Shown here: positions 42,953-51,336 of the stretch, in pieces
Position numbering within the stretch: the first letter of the stretch is position 1
How the letters are laid out: every line of letters starts with the position of its first letter
Source: JAGVPT01 sp035505655
Lineage (GTDB): Bacteria; Bacteroidota; Ignavibacteria; UBA10030; UBA8401
Direction: 5' to 3'
NCBI GenBank assembly: GCA_035505655.1
Contig: DATJQP010000058.1
Coordinates: forward strand, 45,407 to 109,406
DNA: 64,000 nt
Program-made: the position numbers and the translations under genes
Notes under the pieces: generated by a model
Databases searched by the model: none
The model's input: only the letters and a program-made list of their open reading frames with translations
What the model was told of the DNA's origin: nothing

Positions 42953-43879
42953 CTACACCAAAAAATCTCCTTCTTCCAACCGGTAACCCCTGAGAAACTC
43001 TTCCGAGCCCAGGCGCTTCTTCCCTTCCTGCTGGATTTCCGTGATCTCGATCGTTCCGCCTCCGGCTGAAACTTCGAGACGACCGTCGTGCACGTGAACG
43101 CACCCCGGCTTTCCCTCCCCTTGTCCCGCGCCGGAAATGCGGCTCCGGTAAATCTTCAGGATCGTCTCCCCATGCATGGTCCATGCCGTCGGCAAGGGGG
43201 AAAGTCCGCGGATGAAATTGTGGATTCGTCCCGGAGGGTTCTCCCACCTGATGCGGCAATCGTCCCGAAAAATCTTGGGAGCCGGTGTCGCCTCGGCATG
43301 CTCCTGAGGGATCGGCTTCGCTTTTCCCTGCTCGATGAGGCGAACCGTTTGAAGGACTATTTCGGCACCAACCTCGGCAAGGATGTCGTGCAATTCACCC
43401 GCCGTCATCGTCTCGGTGATGGCCACGCGGGCCTGGAGAATGACGTCCCCGGTGTCGACCTTTTCTTTGAGGAAAAAGGTCGTGACCCCCGATTCATATT
43501 CGCCGTTGATGATCGCCCAATTGATCGGAGCCGCACCCCGGTATCGTGGTAGGAGCGAGGCGTGAAGGTTGAATGTCCCTTGCAGGGGAACCTTGAAAAC
43601 TTCTGAAGGAAGGATGCGAAAGGCGACAACGACGATGAGGTCCGGCGAAGATCTTTGGAGGGATTCGATGAAGGCGGGATCGTCCAACCTCTCCGGTTGA
43701 AGGATCGTGAGATGATGCCGAAGAGCGCACTCTTTCACGGGAGTGGACGATATCCGCTGTCCCCGCCCGCGCGGCTTATCAGGAGCCGTGACGACCGCCG
43801 GGAGCGCGTAGCCCTCCCGGATGAGGAGTTCGAGACTCGGAACCGCAAACTCCGGAGTCCCCATGAAGACGATCTTCAT
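42953..43879 (-). CDS. fmt: Methionyl-tRNA formyltransferase
   Basis: Fmt of 308 residues, which formylates initiator Met-tRNA. MKIVFMGTPEFAVPSLELLI opens the protein; the folate-binding and catalytic block is in FNLHASLLPRYRGAAPINWAI with the catalytic Asn and His, and ITEMTAGELHDILAE-type DTGDVILQARVAI follows. The C-terminal OB-like tRNA-binding domain starts near residue 205. It overlaps def by four bases (ATGA), the standard def-fmt pair. Confidence 0.96.
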   Translation of the reverse strand: MKIVFMGTPEFAVPSLELLIREGYALPAVVTAPDKPRGRGQRISSTPVKECALRHHLTILQPERLDDPAFIESLQRSSPDLIVVVAFRILPSEVFKVPLQGTFNLHASLLPRYRGAAPINWAIINGEYESGVTTFFLKEKVDTGDVILQARVAITETMTAGELHDILAEVGAEIVLQTVRLIEQGKAKPIPQEHAEATPAPKIFRDDCRIRWENPPGRIHNFIRGLSPLPTAWTMHGETILKIYRSRISGAGQGEGKPGCVHVHDGRLEVSAGGGTIEITEIQQEGKKRLGSEEFLRGYRLEEGDFLV

Positions 43880-44445
43880 CTCTTTTTTTTCGGTTTTTCA
43901 TCCGACTGGAGGACGACCTCATATTTCCGCTCAAAATCTCCCTTCGAGATCTTCTTGAGCTTACTCTTCAGAAGAGCCCGTTTCGTTGCGCTGAGGTGGT
44001 CGGTGATGAGCACTCCGTCGAGGTGATCCATCTCGTGTTGGAGAACGCGGCCGAGCATGCCCGTCGCCTCGATCCTCTGTTCGCGCAGGTTCGCGTCGAA
44101 GAATTTGATGGTGACGGTCTCCGGTCTCGTCACAACGTCACGGATCTCGGGCAGACTGAGACACCCCTCCTCGAGTTCCCACTCCCCTTCCTGTTTCACG
44201 ATCTCAGGGTTGATGACGGTGAGCGGCTTGGTGTCCCTGTATTCCTCCATCTCCGTCAGGTCGATCACGAGAAGACGCTCGAGCACGCCGACCTGGTTCG
44301 CGGCGAGGCCGATGCCGTTCGAGGAGCGCATCGTCTCGAACATGTCCTGAATGAGCCGGATCGTCTCATTCGTGACCTCCCTGATCGGTTTCGCCTTCTT
44401 CTTCAGAACCTCCGTGCCGTAGATGTAGATGGGTAGTAACGCCAT
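43876..44445 (-). CDS. def: Peptide deformylase
   Basis: Iron/zinc peptide deformylase of 189 residues with all three motifs: GIGLAANQVG (residues 44-53), EEGCLSLPE with metal ligand Cys95, and HEMDHLDG with His137, Glu138 and His141. Start chosen at ATG 44445 (MALLPIYIYG); the frame upstream adds four residues only. It removes the N-terminal formyl group from new proteins. Co-translated with fmt. Confidence 0.97.
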   Translation of the reverse strand: MALLPIYIYGTEVLKKKAKPIREVTNETIRLIQDMFETMRSSNGIGLAANQVGVLERLLVIDLTEMEEYRDTKPLTVINPEIVKQEGEWELEEGCLSLPEIRDVVTRPETVTIKFFDANLREQRIEATGMLGRVLQHEMDHLDGVLITDHLSATKRALLKSKLKKISKGDFERKYEVVLQSDEKPKKKR

Positions 44446-44507
44446 AATGTTCTGCCGCAAAGAGTGGGACGATCAATGCACGCTGCCCGTCCCTTCAGCT
44501 GCACCTG

Positions 44508-45188
44508 CTAGTCGAGGATCCGCCTCGCCTCGGTGTACCGCTTCTTGTAATACGAGCTTTCGATCGAGGAGATCGTCACGCCAAACGCTTCGCTGGCATG
44601 GGCAAAAAGATCATCCCCGATGTAGATACCGACGTGCGAGGGATTCGTCCCCGTTGTGTTGAAAAACATAAGATCCCCGAACTTGAGATCCTCACGGGAG
44701 ACCGGTTGCCCGAGCCTTACTTGCTCCGCCGTGGTCCTCGGGAGCGTGACGCTCGTCGACTGTGCGTAGACTGCCTCCGTGAATGCCGAACAATCGATGC
44801 CGGACTTTGAATCTCCGCCGTAGACGTACGGCGTTCCCAGGTAGCTGAGAATAACATCCATCATCTTTTGGTCGCTCTTCGCACCGGGGGCCGCCTCGTG
44901 ATTGGCCGCCGCCTTCTCCGGATGTCCCTGGGACATCGGCGGTTTCGGCGCGGGAGGATGCTGGGACCATCCTGCGCTCGAAAAGCGGGCAACGAAACCC
45001 TTCACATCCACTTTCCGATCGTCCTCCGCCCGCTCCTCCTCCACGTGCTTCGATGAGAACCTGGGCCCGGCGGTCTTCTTCTCTGTCGGCTCTCCCTTCG
45101 ACGACGATTCCTTTCCCGCAAAACGCGGGGACGACGTCCCGCAACCGGCGATGACGAGAAGACAGGAGGCGAAGAGAATGGCCTTCAT
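44508..45188 (-). CDS. NlpC/P60-family lipoprotein endopeptidase
   Basis: Periplasmic lipoprotein of 226 residues: signal peptide with lipobox IAGC (Cys16), a long Lys/Ser/Pro-rich linker to about residue 105, then a C40 peptidase domain. YLGTPYVYGGDSKSGIDCSAF holds the catalytic Cys, and SHVGIYIGDDLFAHAS holds the catalytic His. It should cut peptide stems of peptidoglycan. It lies 62 bases before def and has its own promoter, which follows the sigma-factor terminator. Confidence 0.93.
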   Translation of the reverse strand: MKAILFASCLLVIAGCGTSSPRFAGKESSSKGEPTEKKTAGPRFSSKHVEEERAEDDRKVDVKGFVARFSSAGWSQHPPAPKPPMSQGHPEKAAANHEAAPGAKSDQKMMDVILSYLGTPYVYGGDSKSGIDCSAFTEAVYAQSTSVTLPRTTAEQVRLGQPVSREDLKFGDLMFFNTTGTNPSHVGIYIGDDLFAHASEAFGVTISSIESSYYKKRYTEARRILD

Positions 45189-45197
45189 GACCGTACT

Positions 45198-45225
45198 AAT
45201 GTACGCGATTCATGCTGAGTTGCAA
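45198..45225 (-). promoter_or_regulatory. Promoter of the NlpC/P60 gene
   Basis: Minus strand: -35 TTGCAA (45225-45220), 16-base spacer, -10 TACATT (45203-45198). The ATG at 45188 is nine bases after the -10 box, so the transcript would be leaderless or nearly so; no Shine-Dalgarno is visible. Confidence 0.5.
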
Positions 45226-45246
45226 GACAGGAGGGCGTCCGATAAC

Positions 45247-45271
45247 AAAAAAGCTCCAGTGCCGGAGCTTT
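45247..45271 (-). terminator. Rho-independent terminator after the sigma-factor gene
   Basis: Seven-bp stem AAGCTCC (45251-45257) / GGAGCTT (45264-45270), 6-base loop, followed on the minus strand by a T run (complement of 45247-45252). It ends the run 48871-45305. Confidence 0.85.
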
Positions 45272-45304
45272 CTTGCGCGACTTCCTCTCACGACTTCGTC
45301 GGCG

Positions 45305-46162
45305 TCATCCGAGATATGCGCGGAGGTTTTTGCTCCGCGACGCATGCCGGAGTCTCCGGATCGCCTTCTCCTTGATCTGCCGCACTCTTTCGCGCGTGAG
45401 GTTGAACTTTTCTCCGATCTCTTCGAGCGTGAGCGAATGCTCCCGCTGGAGTCCGAAGTAGAGCCTGATCACTTCGGCCTCGCGATCGCTGAGCGTCGCG
45501 AGGGCACGCTGGACTTCCTCTCTGAGGGATTCGTCCATGAGGATGCTGTCCGGCGCGGGCTGGCGCTCATCCTGGATAACGTCGAGGAGCCGGTTATCCT
45601 CCCCCTGGGCGAACGGAGCGTCCATCGAGAGATGCCGTCCCGAGATTTTCAGCGTATCGGCGACTTCGAAGAGCGACATGTCGAGTTCTTCCGCCAGCTC
45701 GCTCGCACTCGGTTCCCGTTCGAACTCCTGTTCGAGGCTGCTGAACGCCTTGCCGATCTTGTTGAGAGCGCCGACCCGGTTGAGGGGGAGGCGGACGATA
45801 CGCGACTGCTCGGCGAGCGCCTGGAGAATCGATTGACGAATCCACCACACGGCGTACGAAATGAATTTAAACCCGCGCGTCTCGTCGAACCGTTTCGCCG
45901 CCTTGATGAGCCCCAGGTTCCCTTCGTTGATAAGATCCCCGAGGGAGAGTCCCTGATTCTGGTACTGCTTCGCGACGCTGACGACAAACCTCAGGTTGGC
46001 CTTCGTCAGTTTCTCGAGGGACTTCTGATCCCCTTTCTTGATCCTCTGCGCGAGGTCGATCTCCTGCTCCGGGGTGAGAAGGTCGACTTTCCCGATTTCC
46101 TGGAGATACTTATCGAGGGATTGGCTTTCGCGGTTAGTGTACTGTTTCGTGATCTTCACCAT
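45305..46162 (-). CDS. rpoD: Primary-type RNA polymerase sigma factor (RpoD/SigA)
   Basis: Sigma-70 protein of 285 residues with regions 1.2 to 4.2 and no long region 1.1: SLDKYLQEIGKVDLLTPEQE (1.2), NLRFVVSVAKQYQNQGLSLGDLINEGNLGLIKAA (2.1-2.2), FKFISYAVWWIRQSILQAL (2.3-2.4, contacting -10) and REAEVIRLYFGLQ ... LTLEEIGEKFNLTRERVRQIKEKAIRRLR (4.2, contacting -35). Size and sequence match the housekeeping sigma of Bacteroidota and Ignavibacteria. Unusually, it lies 25 bases after a microcompartment vertex-protein gene on the same strand and may be partly co-transcribed with it. Confidence 0.95.
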   Translation of the reverse strand: MVKITKQYTNRESQSLDKYLQEIGKVDLLTPEQEIDLAQRIKKGDQKSLEKLTKANLRFVVSVAKQYQNQGLSLGDLINEGNLGLIKAAKRFDETRGFKFISYAVWWIRQSILQALAEQSRIVRLPLNRVGALNKIGKAFSSLEQEFEREPSASELAEELDMSLFEVADTLKISGRHLSMDAPFAQGEDNRLLDVIQDERQPAPDSILMDESLREEVQRALATLSDREAEVIRLYFGLQREHSLTLEEIGEKFNLTRERVRQIKEKAIRRLRHASRSKNLRAYLG

Positions 46163-46187
46163 TCTGACTTCACCTTTTGATCAATGT

Positions 46188-46457
46188 CTATTGAGCAACG
46201 TCGATGCGATCGACGATACCAACGATGCTGGCATCGACGGGGGCCATATCGACAGGGAGGGGAATGACCGCCTCCGCCGCCGTAATATAGAACACCGTTT
46301 CGCCTGCCCCCGCTCCCACCGTATCGACGGCAACGATGGGGGAACCGGCGTTCTTTCGCTCCGCATCGATCGGCTGGATGAACTGCAGCTTGAAGCCCTT
46401 CAGGTGTTCATCCTTCCGGGTCGCCCAGATTGTTCCTATGACTTTTGCCAGAAACAC
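46188..46457 (-). CDS. Bacterial microcompartment vertex protein (EutN/CcmL family), copy 1
   Basis: BMC-P pentamer protein of 89 residues, full length for the family. MFLAKVIGTIWATRKDEHLKG is the N-terminal signature of EutN/CcmL; PIVAVDTVGAGAGETVFYIT and the final VDASIVGIVDRIDVAQ complete the barrel. Such pentamers cap the twelve vertices of microcompartment shells. It is a paralogue of the gene 9 bases upstream. No BMC-H hexamer gene is visible in the window, so the rest of the shell must be elsewhere if a compartment is made. Confidence 0.93.
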   Translation of the reverse strand: MFLAKVIGTIWATRKDEHLKGFKLQFIQPIDAERKNAGSPIVAVDTVGAGAGETVFYITAAEAVIPLPVDMAPVDASIVGIVDRIDVAQ

Positions 46458-46466
46458 AGGCTCTGC

Positions 46467-46739
46467 CTACCGTTCCGTCACATCGAGTTTGTCGACAACC
46501 GCCATGATGACGGCGTCGACCGGTTTGTTCTTCGTCGCCGCGGTCTGCCGGGCCGAACTTCCCGTCGCCACAAGAACGACATCCCCGACCCCGGCCTGGA
46601 CCGTATCGACCGCCACCACGAACGTCTCCTTGAGGGAATAATCGAGTCCCACGTGTCTCACGATCTGGAGCGAGGTCCCGACGAGTGACTCATCCTTCCG
46701 GGTCGCCCACACCGTCCCGACAACTTTTCCGAGAACCAT
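46467..46739 (-). CDS. Bacterial microcompartment vertex protein (EutN/CcmL family), copy 2
   Basis: BMC-P protein of 90 residues. The ATG at 46739 is preceded by GGAGAGG and opens MVLGKVVGTVWATRKDESL; the frame upstream to 46817 is not part of the family. VVAVDTVQAGVGDVVLVATG and VDAVIMAVVDKLDVTER match copy 1. Compared with copy 1 it has a Ser/Arg/Lys-rich loop (GSSARQTAATKNKP) in the middle. Tandem vertex proteins occur in Planctomycete-type microcompartments. The gene starts 41 bases after a PIN-domain toxin gene. Confidence 0.93.
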   Translation of the reverse strand: MVLGKVVGTVWATRKDESLVGTSLQIVRHVGLDYSLKETFVVAVDTVQAGVGDVVLVATGSSARQTAATKNKPVDAVIMAVVDKLDVTER

Positions 46740-46779
46740 AATGCACCTCTCCGAGGTGAAATAATGCGACTGCGCCGGC

Positions 46780-47187
46780 TCAGACGAGACCGGCTGCGAG
46801 CATCTTCCAGGGAACAATCCGCAGTCCTTTGATGCCCGAGAACCGTTTTGGATTCATCGTCGCGATCGGGAGCCCGCTTTCGATGCAGGCTCCGGCGACG
46901 AGAAGAGGAATTGCGTTCCCGTCGCCCCACGACCGACGCGCAAACAACCTGCCGTATGCTTTGGCGCTCTTCGAATTCAGTCCGAGGATCTTCATGGCGC
47001 CCATCGCCGATTCGACGGCACGGATCTCCCGTTCAGTCCGCGCGACGGAAAACGCTTCGATGGCGTTAAACGCCGTCGTGTAGCAGAAGTATGATCGCAT
47101 GATCCTCCTCAGCGGGGAGGGGCTCTCGCCGCCGGCAAGATGGTCGAGGATCAGATCCGTGTCGACCACCAGTTTTCGTCCGATCAT
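46780..47187 (-). CDS. vapC: PIN-domain ribonuclease (VapC-like toxin)
   Basis: PIN-domain protein of 135 residues. The first acidic motif is LVVDTDLILDHL (residues 6-17), the second acidic position is in FNAIEAFSVA and the third in WGDGNAIPLLVAGACIESGLPIATMNPKRFSGI. Fold and length match VapC RNases. The start overlaps the upstream gene's stop (ATGA, 47184-47187), the usual arrangement of a toxin behind its antitoxin. Expected to cleave RNA when free of the antitoxin. Confidence 0.85.
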   Translation of the reverse strand: MIGRKLVVDTDLILDHLAGGESPSPLRRIMRSYFCYTTAFNAIEAFSVARTEREIRAVESAMGAMKILGLNSKSAKAYGRLFARRSWGDGNAIPLLVAGACIESGLPIATMNPKRFSGIKGLRIVPWKMLAAGLV

Positions 47188-47489
47188 GCCGTCCGCCTCG
47201 CTGCTCTCCGCCTGAAGTCGCGGTTCCGGAAGAGAATTCCCTCGCTCTCGAGGAACGTAGAAACTTGTTCTCTCTCCTCAAGCTGAACAGTCCCGATCCG
47301 CTCGACCTCGTCATCGGTGACGCCCCTGCTCGTCAGCGCTGGCGAAAGAACGCCGCCGATGATCCGCACCGTCACTCTCGCCCCCTTCTTTAGATGAAGG
47401 TCGACGGCGACGGGGCGCGAGAAACGGACATTTCCTTCCCCATCCACCTCTGATTCAAAAACCATGCTGTGCTTTGCTTTCTCCATCAC
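47184..47489 (-). CDS. Putative antitoxin partner of the PIN-domain protein
   Basis: Protein of 101 residues immediately before the VapC-like gene, overlapping it by four bases and overlapping deoB by four bases. Residues about 13-40 (VDGEGNVRFSRPVAVDLHLKKGARVTVRI) look like a swapped-hairpin AbrB/SpoVT DNA-binding unit; the C-terminal helix (LTSRGVTDDEVERIGTVQLEEREQVSTFL) would wrap the toxin. Function as antitoxin is inferred from position and this pattern. Confidence 0.7.
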   Translation of the reverse strand: MMEKAKHSMVFESEVDGEGNVRFSRPVAVDLHLKKGARVTVRIIGGVLSPALTSRGVTDDEVERIGTVQLEEREQVSTFLESEGILFRNRDFRRRAARRTA

Positions 47490-48676
47490 GCCCGCGCCAC
47501 GAGTCGTAAAAAGCTGGAACCCCCGATAACCTCTTCATCAGCCCCGAAGTAGTCGACCACCGTCTTCCCCGCATCCGCGAACGTCTTCCGGACGCCCAGG
47601 TTGACCCCCTTCCTGCCGTCCGGCGAGTGGACAAGAAGAGGAACATATTCGCGCGAATGGTCGGTGCTCGCGTCCGTCGGGTCGTTTCCGTGGTCCGCGG
47701 TGATGAGAAGCAGATCGTTGCCGCGGAGCGCTTCGAGAATCCGGGGGAGCTGCCGGTCAAAATACTCGAGCGCTGCAGCCATCCCTTTCGCATCCTGACG
47801 ATGCCCGTAGAGCATATCGAAATCGACGAGGTTCGTCATGATGAGGCCCCGATCGAGGCTCTTCGCCCGCCGGATGATCTCCTCGATCCCCTCTTCGTTC
47901 GACTTTGTGTGGATCTTTTCGCTCAGCCCTTTTCCCGCAAAGAGATCGTCGATCTTCCCGATCGCAACGGTCGGGATTCCGCGCCGCTGAAGAAGGTCAA
48001 GCATGGTGGTGCCCGGCGGCTGAAGCGAGAAATCGCGTCTGTTCGGTGTGCGCTGATACTTTCCGCTTGCACCGATAAACGGCCGGGCGATCACTCTCCC
48101 GACGGAGTGCTCGCCGGTCATCACGACATCCCTCGCCAACTGGCAGATACGGTAAAGCTCCTGAAGAGGAATCACCTCCTCGTGGGCGGCAATCTGAAAA
48201 ACCGAATCGCCGGAGGTATAGACGATGGGAAACCCGGTCCGGGCATGCTCGTCTCCGAGCTCCGCGATGATCTGGGTTCCGGAGGCGGGCCGGTTTCCGA
48301 GGACACCGCGTACGCCGGTCGCCGCGAGAAAGCGGTCGATGACCTGTGGGGGGAATCCTTTCGGGTAATAGGGAAAATCTTTCTCGACGATGATTCCGGC
48401 GAGTTCCCAATGACCCGTCGTGCTGTCCTTCCCTTTCGAGACTTCCTGCATCTTGCCGAAACAACCGATGGGATGCTCTTCGGGTGAGACGCCGAGAAGG
48501 GGTGCGATGTTCCCGATGCCGAGAGACTTCAGGGTCGAAAGATGGAGACCGCCCACTGCGATCGCCGTGTTGCCCAGCGTATTCGCGCCGACATCGCCGT
48601 ACTTGCCGGCATCCGGCGCCTCACCGATCCCGAGGCTGTCGAGAACGATAAAGACGATTTTACCGGGCAGAACCAA
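47486..48676 (-). CDS. deoB: Phosphopentomutase
   Basis: DeoB of 396 residues, an alkaline-phosphatase-superfamily mutase that interconverts (deoxy)ribose-1-phosphate and -5-phosphate in nucleoside salvage. VFIVLDSLGIGEAPDAGKYGD carries the first metal ligand and DSTTGHWE the phosphorylated Thr; ADHGNDPTDASTDHSREYVPLLVHS holds the other ligands. Intact length. It begins directly after the zinc-ribbon gene and is followed by the VapBC-like pair and the vertex proteins. Confidence 0.96.
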   Translation of the reverse strand: MVLPGKIVFIVLDSLGIGEAPDAGKYGDVGANTLGNTAIAVGGLHLSTLKSLGIGNIAPLLGVSPEEHPIGCFGKMQEVSKGKDSTTGHWELAGIIVEKDFPYYPKGFPPQVIDRFLAATGVRGVLGNRPASGTQIIAELGDEHARTGFPIVYTSGDSVFQIAAHEEVIPLQELYRICQLARDVVMTGEHSVGRVIARPFIGASGKYQRTPNRRDFSLQPPGTTMLDLLQRRGIPTVAIGKIDDLFAGKGLSEKIHTKSNEEGIEEIIRRAKSLDRGLIMTNLVDFDMLYGHRQDAKGMAAALEYFDRQLPRILEALRGNDLLLITADHGNDPTDASTDHSREYVPLLVHSPDGRKGVNLGVRKTFADAGKTVVDYFGADEEVIGGSSFLRLVARA

Positions 48677-48871
48677 TTACGCGTACACTTCTTTTTCGTT
48701 GCACTTACAGACTTGCACGAGTGAGCGGTTGAAGCGATACGTGCCGAGCTCCGTTTTGACCGAATTGATGTACGCCGTTGGAACTTTCAACGCTCCGCAT
48801 TTCGGGCATTTGGTTCCTTTTTCCTGCCCGGCTTTCTTCACCTTTTCAGCAAAATCCTGCTGTTTAGCCAT
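48677..48871 (-). CDS. Small zinc-ribbon protein
   Basis: Unrecognised 64-residue protein with two CxxC-type knuckles (CPKC near residues 22-25, VCKC near 55-57), spaced as in a zinc ribbon, after a Lys/Gln-rich helix. A strong AGAGGAGA Shine-Dalgarno precedes the ATG and its stop abuts the deoB start, so it is a real translated gene and heads the run 48871-45305. Possible roles are nucleic-acid or protein binding; not assigned. Confidence 0.7.
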   Translation of the reverse strand: MAKQQDFAEKVKKAGQEKGTKCPKCGALKVPTAYINSVKTELGTYRFNRSLVQVCKCNEKEVYA

Positions 48872-48952
48872 GATCTCCTCTATGATAGATTATGAAACTT
48901 AAAACTGCTCATCATCACTCCCTGCATCCCCGGCCCCGACCGGACACGCCGG

Positions 48953-50911
48953 TCAGTACACTCTGACGATATTCCCCCCGTCCTGCTTCGCTTTTTCGAG
49001 CACCTGCGAAACGGCCGATACGCACTCTTCAGCCGTCATCCCCTCTGTTGCGCCGCAGATTCCCACTGTGACGGAGACCGAAAAGGTCTTCTGTTCAAAC
49101 GAGATCACGGCGCTCGCAATCGCGGAACGGAGTTTTTCCGCCCAGAGGTACGCATCCTTCGACGGGGTCTTCACGAGGATCACGCCGAACATCGACTGAT
49201 CGAAACGCCCGATAATGTCGTAAGACCTGATGCTCGACCTCAGAATCGCGGCAACGCGCGCAACGGCGGCATCGGCTCCGGCCTTTCCGTATCGCGCTGT
49301 GATGTCCGCCAGCGATGAAATCGCGAAGAGAACGAAAGAGATGTCGGAACCGTCATCGTCCGCGCGCCGGAGCTCGTTGGAGAGGCATTCCATCAGGTGC
49401 TTCTTTGAAACCGTCCCGGTGCTCTCATCGAGAATGACAAACTCCTTGATGATGTCGTTTGCCTCGCGAAGCTCAAGGGCAACGCCGGCCATGGAGGCGA
49501 GGTCGGAAATGGCCGCGATCTCTTTTGCACCGTACATACTTTTCTCTCTGCACTCGAGAGCCAGGGCGCCATAGCTCTTTCCCGGGGAAGCGATCGGGAC
49601 GGCCAGAAATGATCCGACCCGCGCGATGCCGAGCGAAGCTTCGTTGACAAGAAATCTCGCTTCGGAAGTCTTCGAGAGGTCAGGAATGTGCTGGGCCGCG
49701 TTGTTCCGGATCGCCTTTCCCACTATGCAGGAATGGAAATCGATCACCTGCTTCGCCACAACGTACCGGTGGTTATGCCGCGTGCGGACATTCGCGACAA
49801 CCCACTGTTTCTGCGACTCATCGAAGAGCGTCAGCGTGAGCGCATCCCACGGGACAAGGCCGGACGCTTCTTCGGCCAATGCGTTGCCGATCTCGGAAAT
49901 CTCCGACGCACCGAAGGCACGCCCGTGAAAGCGATGCTCCGCGCTGAGGACTCCGCTGTCGCTCACGAGGTCATATTTCTCGGTGGAGCTCCTGAGAAGC
50001 GCCGAGAGCATCTTGGTGAACTTCGCCAGAAGCAGAATCGATTCGGGACCGTACGCATCTTCAGCCTTGCTGTCGACGGCAAGCACAGCGACCGGCAAAC
50101 CTCCGTCCTCCGCCATCGGATAAAAAACGGGGACGCTGACGAACGACCGGATTTCCTGCAAACTCGTATAGTAAGGGACGATATCCCGTTCCGCCCCCGT
50201 TGCGATCTGGGCAACGACCTCCGGGACGCCCGAGAGCGCCACCCGGCTCGCGATGTCAATTCCCAGGGGGAGTTTTCGCGATCCCGAAAACGCCTCACTC
50301 TCGGAGAGCTTCGACTCCAGCACAAGTTGTCGCGATTCCCGGTTGATCCAGTAGAACGCAACCGTGTGTGCGAAGAGGACCTCTTTTACGACGGCAAGGA
50401 CTTTTTGAAGAAGAAAGTTGAACTCCGTCTTCGTCTCAAGCTGGCCTCCCGCCGTTGTGCCCGGAACATCATCGACGAAATCGACGCGCGAGTAAGTCCG
50501 GATTTCTTCCCGCCTCTCGGCAGGTTCGTCGAACTGAACTGTCCGCCCGGCCGCAGGGGGCTCTTCAGCGGAAAGCGGAACAAACGGTTCTGGTTCAGTC
50601 TCAGTCGGCTCCCTTCGCTCCTCGTCAACCCGAAAGGGGGCAATTGGCTCTGGTCGCGTGGCTTCCCGCTCCTCATCCTCAGGTGCACCTTCTTCCTCTT
50701 CGGCCTCTTGATCGGAGATGGCCCGGAAAGCGTCAACAATATAGTACGCGGCTACTCCCGCGATCGCGAAGCAGAATATCTTCGTAAGAAGGGAGTTTGA
50801 CCACAGTCCCAGAAAAAACAACAGGACCCCTATGCCCGCAATTACGCCTTCATGAATCGACAACCTGGAAAAGAATCTCTTGAAGGCGATTCCCTGCGAT
50901 TTTTGCGGCAT
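48953..50911 (-). CDS. Membrane protein with GAF domains and degenerate GGDEF domain
   Basis: Protein of 652 residues from the ATG at 50911, 42 bases after a good promoter. Two hydrophobic helices (about 24-62; GVLLFFLGLWSNSLL and IFCFAIAGVAAYYIV), a long acidic Glu/Pro-rich linker (about 65-150), two GAF-type domains (about 160-320 and 340-480) and a C-terminal GGDEF-fold domain (about 490-652; ILDESTGTVSKKHLMECL ... GRFDQSMFGVIL ... VSVTVGI). The GGDEF signature is replaced by FDQSM, so c-di-GMP synthesis is unlikely; it may bind nucleotide or act as a regulator. The inputs are probably small ligands sensed by GAF. Confidence 0.85.
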   Translation of the reverse strand: MPQKSQGIAFKRFFSRLSIHEGVIAGIGVLLFFLGLWSNSLLTKIFCFAIAGVAAYYIVDAFRAISDQEAEEEEGAPEDEEREATRPEPIAPFRVDEERREPTETEPEPFVPLSAEEPPAAGRTVQFDEPAERREEIRTYSRVDFVDDVPGTTAGGQLETKTEFNFLLQKVLAVVKEVLFAHTVAFYWINRESRQLVLESKLSESEAFSGSRKLPLGIDIASRVALSGVPEVVAQIATGAERDIVPYYTSLQEIRSFVSVPVFYPMAEDGGLPVAVLAVDSKAEDAYGPESILLLAKFTKMLSALLRSSTEKYDLVSDSGVLSAEHRFHGRAFGASEISEIGNALAEEASGLVPWDALTLTLFDESQKQWVVANVRTRHNHRYVVAKQVIDFHSCIVGKAIRNNAAQHIPDLSKTSEARFLVNEASLGIARVGSFLAVPIASPGKSYGALALECREKSMYGAKEIAAISDLASMAGVALELREANDIIKEFVILDESTGTVSKKHLMECLSNELRRADDDGSDISFVLFAISSLADITARYGKAGADAAVARVAAILRSSIRSYDIIGRFDQSMFGVILVKTPSKDAYLWAEKLRSAIASAVISFEQKTFSVSVTVGICGATEGMTAEECVSAVSQVLEKAKQDGGNIVRVY

Positions 50912-50950
50912 TATGAGTCCTGGATTAGGAGAAATCGCGTAAAGTGTCAC

Positions 50951-50979
50951 AATTTATTGATTTTTGCCGCTAAAGTCAA
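50951..50979 (-). promoter_or_regulatory. Promoter of the GAF/GGDEF-like gene
   Basis: Minus strand: -35 TTGACT (50979-50974), 17-base spacer, -10 TAAATT (50956-50951). Leader of about 33 bases to the ATG at 50911. Confidence 0.6.
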
Positions 50980-51307
50980 GAAAATTAGGAAGATACGACC
51001 ACTCTTCGGGCCGATACCATCCCGGTTCTTCCGGCCACTCCGGCCCTGTTGTGCCCAATATTGATCGTGCAGACAAAGTGATCTTGCAGCCTGCATCGCC
51101 GGCGTCGCCAGAACTGGAATGGAGAAATGCTTCTGCCGCCCAGCGGGAGTGCGTGCGGCCTGTTCTTCTCATCTGAGCGGCCCCCGCATCCGGGCCTAAC
51201 GCCGGGAATATATCTACCGGGTGATGTCAGAAATCTCCGGAGACACTCGCCTGTGGATCGCCTCCTCCCACCTTCCCGAAGGCATCTGTGTCTAGGCCGA
51301 TTGCTGG

Positions 51308-51336
51308 TTGATGCGATCTGTTTTTTTTTGTACTAT
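51308..51336 (+). promoter_or_regulatory. Promoter of the nucleotidyltransferase/phosphomannomutase gene
   Basis: -35 TTGATG (51308-51313), 17-base spacer containing a run of nine T, -10 TACTAT (51331-51336). Leader of about 40 bases to the ATG at 51384. Confidence 0.6.
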
